Assembly (NCBI RefSeq): GCF_019977755.1
Contig: NZ_AP025144.1
Location: 372,001-436,000 of the forward strand
DNA length: 64,000 nt
From: Vibrio penaeicida
Lineage (GTDB): Bacteria; Pseudomonadota; Gammaproteobacteria; Enterobacterales; Vibrionaceae
Direction of reading: 5' to 3'
In this document: positions 1-8,803 of the stretch, in pieces
Position numbering within the stretch: the stretch's first letter is position 1
Layout: each line of letters begins with the position of its first letter
The notes under the pieces: model-generated
Seen by the model: only the letters and a program-made list of their open reading frames with translations
What the model was told of the DNA's origin: nothing
The model's database searches: none
Position numbers and translations under genes: made by a program

Positions 1-417
1 ATTTCAGGTAAAACTCTTACTGAACTGACCAAAAAGCAAGGTAAACCCTTGCCATTTAGGGTAAAGCAATTTGCGATAGCCCCCAAGGAAAGGGCAGAGC
101 TCCACCGCCGTATCGAGCTTCGATTCGAAAAAATGATCAGTGCTGGATTTGAAGAAGAAGTTCAAGCGTTATACGCTAGAAAAGATCTTCATCCGGATCT
201 ACCTTCGATTCGATGTGTTGGTTACAGGCAAATGTGGGACTATTTGGATGGGAATTGTACGTTGGATGAGGCGGTTTTTCGCGGAATCTGTGCAACCCGT
301 CAATTGGCCAAGCGACAGATCACCTGGCTGCGCAGCTGGAATGATTTAACTTGGTTAGATAGCGAAAACATTGAAGATGCACAAGAAACTATGTCAAATG
401 CCATAGCATCTGATTGA
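1..417 (+). CDS. miaA: tRNA dimethylallyltransferase MiaA, C-terminal part (5' end outside window)
   Basis: This is the last 138 codons of MiaA, which transfers a dimethylallyl group to A37 of tRNAs that read codons starting with U. The reading frame is open from base 1, so the P-loop half lies upstream. Visible family features are [18 protein letters not shown], then the conserved [12 protein letters not shown] segment and the [12 protein letters not shown] helix that contact the tRNA anticodon stem. It is directly followed by hfq, as in E. coli (miaA-hfq-hflX), which supports the call. The protein ends at a TGA at 415-417. The internal TTG at 49 is not a real start. Confidence 0.95.
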   Translation: MSGKTLTELTKKQGKPLPFRVKQFAIAPKERAELHRRIELRFEKMISAGFEEEVQALYARKDLHPDLPSIRCVGYRQMWDYLDGNCTLDEAVFRGICATRQLAKRQITWLRSWNDLTWLDSENIEDAQETMSNAIASD

Positions 418-427
418 CTTCACTGTG

Positions 428-433
428 TATAAT
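428..433 (+). promoter_or_regulatory. possible hfq promoter -10 element
   Basis: A perfect TATAAT lies 11 bases after the miaA stop codon and about 100 bases before hfq. No good -35 hexamer is found at 16-18 bases spacing. E. coli hfq is known to have promoters inside and after miaA, so a local promoter is plausible, but the sequence support is only the -10 box. Confidence 0.3.
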
Positions 434-532
434 GTGATCGTTTTTGCGCACTTTTTCATTTAGCTCGAATGCAAAAACAGCTCTCGGAATAGCTAAATAA
501 AATTAAAAATACAATCAAATAAGGAAAATAAA

Positions 533-796
533 ATGGCTAAGGGGCAGTCTTTACAAGACCCATTTCTAAATGCGCTACGTCGTGAGCGTGTACCCGTATC
601 TATCTACCTCGTTAACGGTATTAAACTTCAAGGTCAGATCGAATCTTTTGATCAGTTTGTGATCTTGTTGAAAAACACTGTTAACCAAATGGTTTACAAG
701 CATGCGATCTCTACTGTGGTACCTGCTCGTGCGGTAACGCACCACAGCAACACAGAACGTTCTTCTGAGCGTCCACAAGAGAAATCTGAAGATTAA
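533..796 (+). CDS. hfq: RNA chaperone Hfq
   Basis: Hfq is the hexameric Sm-like ring that pairs small regulatory RNAs with mRNAs. The 87-residue protein starts with the classic [20 protein letters not shown] segment. It carries the Sm1 motif ([20 protein letters not shown]) and the Sm2 motif around [13 protein letters not shown], which contains the YKH residues of the proximal uridine pocket. The C-terminal tail is short and acidic ([11 protein letters not shown]), as in vibrios, and shorter than the 102-residue E. coli protein. The ATG has an AAGGA ribosome site. hflX follows after 26 bases. Confidence 0.98.
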   Translation: MAKGQSLQDPFLNALRRERVPVSIYLVNGIKLQGQIESFDQFVILLKNTVNQMVYKHAISTVVPARAVTHHSNTERSSERPQEKSED

Positions 797-822
797 TAGT
801 ACTTTAGTAAGGAGTTGAGTGC

Positions 823-2112
823 TTGTTTGACCGTTATGAAGCCGGTGAACAGGCTGTACTTGTTCATATCAACTTCACGCAAGAAGGTGAATGGGATGAT
901 CTAGCAGAATGTGAAATGCTAGTGAAGTCCGCAGGGGTTGAAGTTCTGCAAGTTGTCACAGGCAGTCGTCAGTCCCCACACCCTAAATACTATGTCGGGG
1001 AGGGTAAAGCTCAGGAAATTGCTCAAGCAGTGCTAAGCGCTGGAGCAGAAATCGTGATCTTTAACCACTCCCTTTCTCCTGCCCAAGAAAGAAACCTCGA
1101 ACAACTCTTTAAGTGTCGTGTATTGGACCGAACCGGTCTGATCTTAGATATCTTTGCTCAACGCGCTCGAACCCATGAAGGTAAGCTGCAAGTAGAACTG
1201 GCTCAATTACGCCATCTCTCGACGCGCCTAATTCGTGGTTGGACGCATTTGGAGCGACAAAAAGGTGGGATAGGTCTTCGAGGACCAGGTGAAACTCAGC
1301 TAGAAACTGACCGACGTTTATTGCGTGATCGTATAAAAGCCATTCTTCGACGCCTTGATAAGGTAGCGAAGCAAAGGGAGCAAGGTCGCCGAGCTCGTAA
1401 TCGTGCAGAAATCCCAACCTTATCTTTGGTCGGTTACACCAATGCGGGTAAATCGACATTATTTAATCGGATCACCGAAGCAGGTGTTTACGCAGCGGAT
1501 CAATTATTTGCTACGTTAGACCCAACTTTACGTAAGATTGAATTAGACGATGTGGGAGTTGCTATTTTGGCGGATACCGTTGGATTTATCCGACATCTTC
1601 CCCATGACTTAGTCGCTGCATTTAAAGCCACATTACAAGAAACGCAAGAAGCTGACATTTTGTTACATGTTGTCGATGCCAGTGACGAGCGTTTTCGTGA
1701 GAATATCCATGCTGTTCATGAAGTACTAGAAGAGATTGATGCCCATGAGGTGCCAATGCTTGTCGTCATGAACAAGATTGACAATATGGAAGGTCAGAAA
1801 CCCAGAATTGAATATGACGAAGAGGGTATACCTCAACGTGTTTGGGTTTCGGCAATGGAAGGCGAAGGCTTGAAACTGTTGTTTGATGCTCTAACCAAAC
1901 GGTTGGCGAGTCAAATGGTGCAGTATCACCTCCGAATTCCGCCCCAATATCAGGGGAAATTTCGAAGTACATTCTTCCAATTGAAAAGTATTCAACAAGA
2001 GGCGTATGATAAGGAAGGTAACTTACTGATCGACGTCCGAATGCAACAAGTAGATTGGTCTAGACTAGAAAAAAGAGAAGGGGCAGTTTTAGGTGACTTT
2101 ATAGTTACTTAA
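823..2112 (+). CDS. hflX: ribosome-splitting GTPase HflX
   Basis: HflX is a heat-shock GTPase that binds the 50S subunit and splits stalled 70S ribosomes. The 429-residue protein has the N-terminal HflX domain, a coiled-coil linker (about residues 160-195) preceded by the glycine-rich GGIGLRGPGETQLETD motif, and the G domain with G1 GYTNAGKS near residue 204, G3 DTVG near 251 and G4 NKID near 317. The start is a TTG, chosen because the protein then begins MFDRYEAGEQ like the family and AAGGAG stands upstream. It lies between hfq and hflK as in E. coli. Confidence 0.97.
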   Translation: MFDRYEAGEQAVLVHINFTQEGEWDDLAECEMLVKSAGVEVLQVVTGSRQSPHPKYYVGEGKAQEIAQAVLSAGAEIVIFNHSLSPAQERNLEQLFKCRVLDRTGLILDIFAQRARTHEGKLQVELAQLRHLSTRLIRGWTHLERQKGGIGLRGPGETQLETDRRLLRDRIKAILRRLDKVAKQREQGRRARNRAEIPTLSLVGYTNAGKSTLFNRITEAGVYAADQLFATLDPTLRKIELDDVGVAILADTVGFIRHLPHDLVAAFKATLQETQEADILLHVVDASDERFRENIHAVHEVLEEIDAHEVPMLVVMNKIDNMEGQKPRIEYDEEGIPQRVWVSAMEGEGLKLLFDALTKRLASQMVQYHLRIPPQYQGKFRSTFFQLKSIQQEAYDKEGNLLIDVRMQQVDWSRLEKREGAVLGDFIVT

Positions 2113-2157
2113 AGGACTGCTACAGTATAACGTCATATCAAATGATGGAGCTTTCTA

Positions 2158-3339
2158 ATGGCGTGGAATGAGCCTGGAAATAACAACGGCGATAATGGCC
2201 GCGATAAAGACCCTTGGGGTAATAAAAATCGTGGTCGTGATCAAGGTCCACCAGATTTAGATGAAGTGTTTAATAAGCTGAGTCAGAAACTGGGTGGAAA
2301 ATTTGGTAAGCGCGGAGGCAACGGAGCTTCTATCGGTGGCGGTGGTGCTATCGGTTTAGGTTTGATTGCAGTTGTTGCCATCGTAATTTGGGTAGTGTCT
2401 GGTTTCTACACTGTCGGCGAAGCAGAGCGTTCTGTTGTTTTACGCCTAGGTAAAGAAGACCGTATTGAAGGTCCTGGTCTTAAGTGGCACCCTAAATTTA
2501 TCGATTCTTATGAACTGGTTAACGTACAAGCGATTCGCTCACTAAGAGCTTCTGGCTTGATGCTTACAAAAGATGAAAACGTTGTAACCGTTGAAATGGG
2601 TGTTCAGTACCGTGTTTCTGACCCATACAAATACCTATATACAGTAACTAATGCCGATGACAGCTTGCGTCAGGCTACTGATTCTGCGCTTCGTGCGGTA
2701 ATTGGTGATTCCCTGATGGATAGCATTCTTACGAGTGGCCGTCAGCAAATTCGTCAAAGCACGCAAGAAACATTAAATCGCATTATCGATGGTTACGATA
2801 TGGGTATTGTGGTTGTGGATGTGAACTTCCAATCAGCGCGTCCACCTGAGCAGGTAAAAGATGCGTTTGATGACGCGATTGCGGCTCGAGAAGATGAAGA
2901 GCGTTTTGTTCGTGAAGCAGAAGCTTATAAGAATGAAATCTTACCTAAAGCGACTGGTCGTTCAGAACGTTTGAAGAAAGAAGCTTTGGGTTATTCTGAA
3001 CGTACAATCAACGAAGCACTTGGTCAGGTCGCTCAATTTGAGAAGTTATTACCTGAATACCAAGCGGCTCCTGATGTAACTCGTGATCGTTTGTACTTAG
3101 ATACAATGGAAGAGGTGTACACCAGTACATCTAAAGTTCTGATTGATTCTGAGTCTAGCGGTAACCTACTGTACTTGCCAATCGATAAGATTACAGGTCA
3201 GGCAGCAGAGGCTTCAAATACTAAACGTAAGGCGAAATCGACATCTGCATATGATCAGATTGAATTGGAATCAGAGCGTACTGATACCTCATCATCTACG
3301 CAGTCTCGCTCTAACGGCTCACGTCAAGGGAGATACTAA
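2158..3339 (+). CDS. hflK: FtsH protease modulator HflK
   Basis: HflK is a membrane-anchored SPFH/prohibitin-family protein that forms a large cage with HflC around the FtsH protease. The 393-residue protein has a Gly/Asn/Asp-rich cytoplasmic N-terminus, one membrane segment at about residues 64-84 (IGLGLIAVVAIVIWVVSGFY), then the periplasmic SPFH domain starting near VGEAERSVVLRLG and a long helical, charged region. The serine- and threonine-rich tail is low complexity. hflC follows after two bases, so the two are co-translated. Confidence 0.97.
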   Translation: MAWNEPGNNNGDNGRDKDPWGNKNRGRDQGPPDLDEVFNKLSQKLGGKFGKRGGNGASIGGGGAIGLGLIAVVAIVIWVVSGFYTVGEAERSVVLRLGKEDRIEGPGLKWHPKFIDSYELVNVQAIRSLRASGLMLTKDENVVTVEMGVQYRVSDPYKYLYTVTNADDSLRQATDSALRAVIGDSLMDSILTSGRQQIRQSTQETLNRIIDGYDMGIVVVDVNFQSARPPEQVKDAFDDAIAAREDEERFVREAEAYKNEILPKATGRSERLKKEALGYSERTINEALGQVAQFEKLLPEYQAAPDVTRDRLYLDTMEEVYTSTSKVLIDSESSGNLLYLPIDKITGQAAEASNTKRKAKSTSAYDQIELESERTDTSSSTQSRSNGSRQGRY

Positions 3340-3341
3340 TT

Positions 3342-4391
3342 ATGCGTAAATTAATGATCCCTGTACTCGTTGTAGCGCTTGCGCTGTTCCTAATGTCTGT
3401 ATTTGTTATCCCTGAAGGCGAAAAGGGTATTGTTATCCGGTTCGGTGAAGTACAAAAAGACACGAAAACAGAAACTGTTGTAGAAAACGGCACAGAAACA
3501 GTCGTAGACGTTCTAGATGAAAACGGCGAACCCGTTATTATCTCTAAGATCTACAACCCTGGTCTGCACTTCAAACTACCTTTGTTTGATCGCGTAAAGC
3601 GTCTTGACGCACGTATTCAAACGATGGATGGGCGTGCTGACCGTTTTGTAACATCTGAGAAAAAAGACGTAATCATCGATTCTTACGTTAAGTGGAGAAT
3701 TGACGACTTTGGTCAGTACTACTTGGCAACAGGTGGTGGTGATTCACTGACGGCTCAAGCACTACTTGAGCGTAAAGTGACGGATGTTCTTCGTTCTGAA
3801 ATCGGTGCTCGTGAGATCAAGCAGATTGTATCTGGTCCTCGAAATGTCGATGTACTCCCAGAAGATTTGAACACTGAAGAGTTAGCATCTGAAGCGGCTA
3901 AACAAGCTCTAGAGATTGACGGTGAGCGTGACAAGATCATGGCTGATGTACTTAACGATACTCGCGTAAGCGCAAGTAACGATTTAGGTATTGAAGTGGT
4001 TGACTTCCGTATGAAGAAAATCAACTTACCAGATGAGATCAGTGAATCAATCTATCGTCGTATGCGTGCTGAGCGTGAATCTGTAGCGCGTAAACACCGT
4101 TCTCAAGGTCGTGAAAAAGCCGAAGTTATTCGTGCTCAAGCGGAACTTGAAGTGGCGACCGTGCTGGCTGAAGCAGACAGAACTGCGCGAGTCACACGAG
4201 GTGAGGCTGATGCGAGAGCTGCTAAGATTTACTCTGATTCATACAGTAAAGATCCTGAGTTCTTTAGTTTCCTTCGCTCTCTAAATGCGTATGAGAAATC
4301 ATTCAGCAGTAAGAGTGATATTCTTGTGCTTGACCCGAACAGTGAGTTCTTCAAGTACATGAATGACGCTAGAGGCCAAGTAGCTAAGTAG
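3342..4391 (+). CDS. hflC: FtsH protease modulator HflC
   Basis: HflC is the partner of HflK in the periplasmic-facing SPFH complex that controls access of membrane substrates to FtsH. The 349-residue protein has a single N-terminal membrane anchor (about residues 4-24), the SPFH domain (IPEGEKGIVIRFGEV onward) and an Ala/Glu-rich coiled-coil helix (about 230-290). A segment of acidic and valine-rich sequence (about residues 45-65) makes it somewhat longer than E. coli HflC (334 residues). It starts two bases after hflK and ends just before a rho-independent terminator. Confidence 0.97.
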   Translation: MRKLMIPVLVVALALFLMSVFVIPEGEKGIVIRFGEVQKDTKTETVVENGTETVVDVLDENGEPVIISKIYNPGLHFKLPLFDRVKRLDARIQTMDGRADRFVTSEKKDVIIDSYVKWRIDDFGQYYLATGGGDSLTAQALLERKVTDVLRSEIGAREIKQIVSGPRNVDVLPEDLNTEELASEAAKQALEIDGERDKIMADVLNDTRVSASNDLGIEVVDFRMKKINLPDEISESIYRRMRAERESVARKHRSQGREKAEVIRAQAELEVATVLAEADRTARVTRGEADARAAKIYSDSYSKDPEFFSFLRSLNAYEKSFSSKSDILVLDPNSEFFKYMNDARGQVAK

Positions 4392-4411
4392 CGCTAGGAC
4401 ATAAAATGTAG

Positions 4412-4435
4412 AAAGCCCCGAAAGGGGCTTTTTTG
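4412..4435 (+). terminator. terminator after hflKC
   Basis: The inverted repeat AAGCCCC-GAAA-GGGGCTT is followed by a run of T. It stands 20 bases after the hflC stop codon and closes the hfq-hflX-hflK-hflC unit. Confidence 0.9.
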
Positions 4436-4467
4436 TACCCATTAACCCAACATCAAGAAGATACGTT

Positions 4468-4653
4468 ATGTCAGACTCCCTATGGCTTGCACTTGGATTG
4501 GTTCTCGTTGTTGAAGGTCTTGGTCCGTTACTTGCCCCTAACGGGTGGCGTAATATGATCAAGCAGCTTAGCGATCAAGAAGATAACCAGCTGAGAAGAA
4601 TTGGCGGTTGTTTAGTTGTGGCTGGAGCGGTCATCGCTTACGTATTTACTTAG
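4468..4653 (+). CDS. yjeT: YjeT-type small membrane protein (DUF2065)
   Basis: A 61-residue protein with two hydrophobic segments: SLWLALGLVLVVEGLGPLL at the N-terminus and GGCLVVAGAVIAYVF at the C-terminus, joined by a polar loop containing NGWRNMIKQLS. This matches DUF2065 (E. coli YjeT), which also lies between hflC and purA. Its function is not established; the position next to HflKC suggests, but does not show, a membrane quality-control link. It lies after the hflC terminator, so it may depend on read-through or its own promoter. Confidence 0.85.
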   Translation: MSDSLWLALGLVLVVEGLGPLLAPNGWRNMIKQLSDQEDNQLRRIGGCLVVAGAVIAYVFT

Positions 4654-4812
4654 GTGCCTTTCAGAGCTCGGTATACAACGATTTTCTCTATAAATATAAG
4701 GGCTTTTGCCCATTATTATTCTAATGCTCGATTATTATTCCTTCTGGGACATAAGGTTAAGCAAGTGTTTCACTTTTATGCCTAAAAAATGACTGCATCT
4801 TTTATTTTAAGG

Positions 4813-4821
4813 TGCTAGAAT
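4813..4821 (+). promoter_or_regulatory. likely purA promoter, extended -10
   Basis: TG at 4813-4814 followed by one base and TAGAAT (4816-4821) forms an extended -10 element 31 bases before the purA start. The -35 region is weak, which is usual for extended -10 promoters. No PurR operator was recognised by eye. Confidence 0.5.
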
Positions 4822-4831
4822 CCATTTTTAA

Positions 4832-6169
<1,338 letters not shown>

Positions 6170-6193
6170 CCAACTGAACTTTAGATAATTTAG

Positions 6194-6222
6194 AATGCCA
6201 GCTTACTTAAGCTGGCATTTTT
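6194..6222 (+). terminator. terminator after purA
   Basis: The inverted repeat AATGCCAGCTT/AAGCTGGCATT with a 4-base loop is followed by six T, 25 bases after the purA stop. Confidence 0.9.
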
Positions 6223-6290
6223 TATATCTTTTCCGATTACTTTTTATTCGCTCTCTGGCAAAATATTGCCAAAGATCGGCAATACTTGTC

Positions 6291-6317
6291 TAAAGAGTTA
6301 GCAGTTATTGCCGATAC
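6291..6317 (+). promoter_or_regulatory. sigma-28 (FliA) promoter of motX
   Basis: TAAAGAGT (6291-6298), an 11-base spacer and GCCGATAC (6310-6317) closely match the flagellar sigma-28 consensus TAAAGTTT-N11-GCCGATAA. The element ends 30 bases before the motX start. Late flagellar genes, including motor genes, are known sigma-28 targets in vibrios, so expression would be tied to the last tier of flagellar assembly. Confidence 0.85.
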
Positions 6318-6347
6318 AAAAGCACGGTATGAATAAAGAGTGCGATT

Positions 6348-6986
6348 ATGAAACTACGAGCTGTGACGGCTTCGTTGTTACTCGCATTGTGTTCCCGAGT
6401 TGGCATTGCAAGTGCAGATAGCCACATTGGGGGACCAGTGCCAGTTTACTCCGAAGCTGAACTGATCAATCTTATTGAAAAGAACAAACATCTCGAGCGA
6501 GTGAAGGCCGACAGTTGCCAGCTTGTAGAGGATATCGTTGCTCGTGCGACTCGAATAAGCCTGCCGGCTTATGAATTTCTATATGGCGATATGCTGGCTT
6601 GGGGAGTATGTGTTGATCAAGATGTGGAGTTAGGTCTCTACTATATGGAAAATGCTGCACACCAAGGTTTACCTGCGGCTCTAGAGCAAATAGGGCGGTA
6701 TTATTCTAGAGGGACTTTGGTTCAGCAAGATAAAGAGCGTGCTATTCCTTACCTTCGAGAAGCAGCATCCATGGGGAACATTAACGCTCGAATTCATTTG
6801 GCTGAGCTTTTGCTTCGAGACTATGGCAGCCCTCTGGATTATGAAGACGCCTATCGTTGGTTGTATAACTCGGTGACACCAGACAAACGGCAGCACAGAA
6901 GGATTTCGATGTTGCGGCAAGGGCTAGAGCAACGTATGCCTGAAAACATTATCGCGAGAGCTAAGCGACGCTCCACATTTTGGTAG
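6348..6986 (+). CDS. motX: sodium-driven flagellar motor protein MotX
   Basis: MotX is a periplasmic protein that with MotY forms the T ring at the base of the Vibrio polar flagellum and holds the PomA/PomB sodium stator. The 212-residue protein has a signal peptide (cleavage probably near residue 23, ASA-D), two cysteines (Cys57, Cys88) and Sel1-like repeats (about residues 75-175: YEFLYGDMLAWG, ALEQIGRYYSRG, ARIHLAELLL). Position after purA is the known Vibrio location. A sigma-28 promoter precedes it. The length is typical of the family. Confidence 0.95.
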   Translation: MKLRAVTASLLLALCSRVGIASADSHIGGPVPVYSEAELINLIEKNKHLERVKADSCQLVEDIVARATRISLPAYEFLYGDMLAWGVCVDQDVELGLYYMENAAHQGLPAALEQIGRYYSRGTLVQQDKERAIPYLREAASMGNINARIHLAELLLRDYGSPLDYEDAYRWLYNSVTPDKRQHRRISMLRQGLEQRMPENIIARAKRRSTFW

Positions 6987-6989
6987 ACT

Positions 6990-7023
6990 CAACATGCCCA
7001 ACGTGTCGGGCATGTTGATTTTG
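6990..7023. terminator. inverted repeat between motX and hmp, likely bidirectional terminator
   Basis: Ten-base arms CAACATGCCC (6990-6999) and GGGCATGTTG (7008-7017) are perfectly complementary and followed by ATTTT. The repeat sits between two convergent genes. The T run is short, so efficiency is uncertain. Confidence 0.6.
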
Positions 7024-7033
7024 CAAGTAAGGC

Positions 7034-8206
7034 TTACAGTACCTTATGAGGGCCGAAGCACTCATAGTGAATACGCTCTTTTGACACGCCTAGCTCCAAT
7101 AATTGGCTAGCCGCGAACTGCATAAAGGCTACAGGACCACAGAAATAGAAATCTGTTTCTTGCCAGTTAATACGTTCCTTGATTTGCTCCAGCGCCATTA
7201 ACCCCGATCTCACTCCCTCTTCCCCTTTATGTTCTCGATACCAATTGAATTGGTTAACGAATTCATAGGACTTTTCTAGCTCGTTTACACGTTTAGAGAA
7301 TGCATGATGAACTTGGTTTTCTGCTGCATGTAGCCAGTGAATAGGGGCTTTATGAGTACTTTTTATCGTTTCTAACATTGATAGCAATGGAGTGACTCCA
7401 ACGCCCGCAGAAATGAGAGCGACGGGTGTAAACTGATCACTGGTGAAAAAAAAGTCTCCACACGGTGGTGCCAGCTTAACTGTGTCGCCAACATTCAAGT
7501 GATCGTGTAAAAAGTTTGAAACAACACCTTCTGATTCGCGCTTTACCGAAATCCTATAGCTGTTGCCATTTGGTGCATCTGACAAACTGTATTGTCTGAT
7601 TTCTTGGTATTCAAATTGCTCTGGTGTTAAATAAATGCCTACATACTGCCCAGGTATAAAATCAACGACTGGTTGCTGATCTGCGGGTTCAAAAACAAAG
7701 CTGGTTATGACGGCACTTTCTTTGTGCTTCTCTTTTAGTACAAACTCTCGGGTACCTCGCCATCCCCCTGTTTTTGCTTCCGTCTCAGAGTAGATTGTTT
7801 CCTCCCGATCGATAAATACTTGTGCTAAGAATCCGTAAGCTTCTCCCCAAGCGTCTAAAACTTCCTGACCAGGTGTGAACAACTCATCTATGGTTGCCAG
7901 AAGGTGGCTACCAACGATTTGGTATTGCTCTTCAGTGATATTAAAACTTGTGTGTTTCTGGGCTATTTTTTCAACGACAGGAAGAAGCACTTCAATATTG
8001 TCAATGTTTGCCGCGTACCCATATACAGCATTGAATAACGCCTCTCTTTGCGCTCCATTTTCTTGGTGAGTTAAGTTAAATATGTCATTTAATTCAGGGT
8101 TGTGGGTAAACATTCTATTGTAGAAATGTGCGGTTAAAGCTGGACCCGTTTGGGCTAAAAGTGGTGCTGTGGATTTTACGATATCTATGGTTGATTGCTT
8201 GAGCAT
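7034..8206 (-). CDS. hmp: flavohemoglobin Hmp, nitric oxide dioxygenase
   Basis: Hmp oxidises nitric oxide to nitrate with O2 and NAD(P)H in the cytoplasm. The 390-residue protein has an N-terminal globin domain with distal Tyr29 and proximal His85, a ferredoxin-reductase FAD domain (RQYSLSDAP motif) and an NAD domain ([11 protein letters not shown], then [10 protein letters not shown]). I chose the ATG at 8206, which gives the usual [10 protein letters not shown] start and has AGGAAG upstream; a longer frame reaches back to 8278 but would run through the operators. It is divergent from nsrR, with two NsrR-type operators between them. Confidence 0.96.
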   Translation of the reverse strand: MLKQSTIDIVKSTAPLLAQTGPALTAHFYNRMFTHNPELNDIFNLTHQENGAQREALFNAVYGYAANIDNIEVLLPVVEKIAQKHTSFNITEEQYQIVGSHLLATIDELFTPGQEVLDAWGEAYGFLAQVFIDREETIYSETEAKTGGWRGTREFVLKEKHKESAVITSFVFEPADQQPVVDFIPGQYVGIYLTPEQFEYQEIRQYSLSDAPNGNSYRISVKRESEGVVSNFLHDHLNVGDTVKLAPPCGDFFFTSDQFTPVALISAGVGVTPLLSMLETIKSTHKAPIHWLHAAENQVHHAFSKRVNELEKSYEFVNQFNWYREHKGEEGVRSGLMALEQIKERINWQETDFYFCGPVAFMQFAASQLLELGVSKERIHYECFGPHKVL

Positions 8207-8222
8207 TTGGGCTTCCTGTTTA

Positions 8223-8245
8223 AACATGTATTTATAATGCATGTT
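8223..8245. promoter_or_regulatory. NsrR operator 1 (hmp-proximal)
   Basis: A 23-base imperfect palindrome with half sites AACATGTATTT and ATGCATGTT. It agrees with the NsrR consensus (AAGATGYATTT-N-AAATRCATCTT) at about 19 of 22 defined positions. It begins 17 bases upstream of the hmp start. Confidence 0.7.
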
Positions 8246-8247
8246 TA

Positions 8248-8270
8248 AGGTTGTATCTAAAATATATCTT
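8248..8270. promoter_or_regulatory. NsrR operator 2 (nsrR-proximal)
   Basis: A second 23-base palindrome with half sites AGGTTGTATCT and AAATATATCTT. It agrees with the NsrR consensus at about 18 of 22 defined positions, and its start lies 25 bases from that of operator 1. It ends 47 bases before nsrR. Confidence 0.65.
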
Positions 8271-8317
8271 TTAGTCAATGGAAGATTTACAATTTACTCA
8301 GACAAGAGGAAATTGAT

Positions 8318-8740
8318 TTGCAACTTACGAACTTTACCGATTTTGGTATTCGCGCCTTGATATATCTGGCTTCTTTGCCTGCGGGTGAATTGACGAGCAT
8401 CCAAAAGGTCAGTGACACTTTTGATGTGTCTAAAAATCATATGGTTAAGATTATTAATAAGCTAGGTCAGCTTGGTTACGTGAAAACGGTTCGCGGTAAA
8501 AATGGTGGGATATGCTTAGGTCGCCCAGCGGAAACCATTGTAATAGGAAATGTGGTAAGGGACATTGAGCCTTTGGATGTGGTGAACTGCGCACCGGATT
8601 TTTGCCATATTACGCCAGCGTGTAAACTGAAAGCGCATCTGGCACGTGCAAAGTTGGCTTTTTTAGCAGAACTGGACCATTGTACGATCGCCGATATGTT
8701 GAGTGACAACGCAGAGCTTCTCATTTTATTAAAAAGATAA
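8318..8740 (+). CDS. nsrR: nitric oxide-sensing repressor NsrR (Rrf2 family)
   Basis: NsrR is an Rrf2-family dimer whose iron-sulfur cluster reacts with nitric oxide, releasing genes such as hmp. The 140-residue protein has an N-terminal winged helix (about residues 1-60) and the three cluster cysteines Cys91, Cys96 and Cys102 in [14 protein letters not shown], at the same numbers as in E. coli NsrR. The start is TTG with GAGGAAA upstream; [10 protein letters not shown] is the usual N-terminus. In E. coli nsrR lies between purA and rnr, and here it lies in the same interval. Confidence 0.95.
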   Translation: MQLTNFTDFGIRALIYLASLPAGELTSIQKVSDTFDVSKNHMVKIINKLGQLGYVKTVRGKNGGICLGRPAETIVIGNVVRDIEPLDVVNCAPDFCHITPACKLKAHLARAKLAFLAELDHCTIADMLSDNAELLILLKR

Positions 8741-8771
8741 GCGCACGGCTCAGTGCGCTTATGCTTTTTTT
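8738..8771 (+). terminator. terminator after nsrR
   Basis: The inverted repeat AAGCGCAC/GTGCGCTT with a 6-base loop is followed after three bases by seven T. It overlaps the nsrR stop codon. Confidence 0.75.
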
Positions 8772-8803
8772 ATCGTTTTAGCTTCTGATGTTTTCGTTAG
8801 CAA

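Noticed and set aside
8207..8278. 24-residue upstream extension of hmp
   Set aside because: It would run through both NsrR operators, and globin numbering (His85, Tyr29) fits the shorter form.
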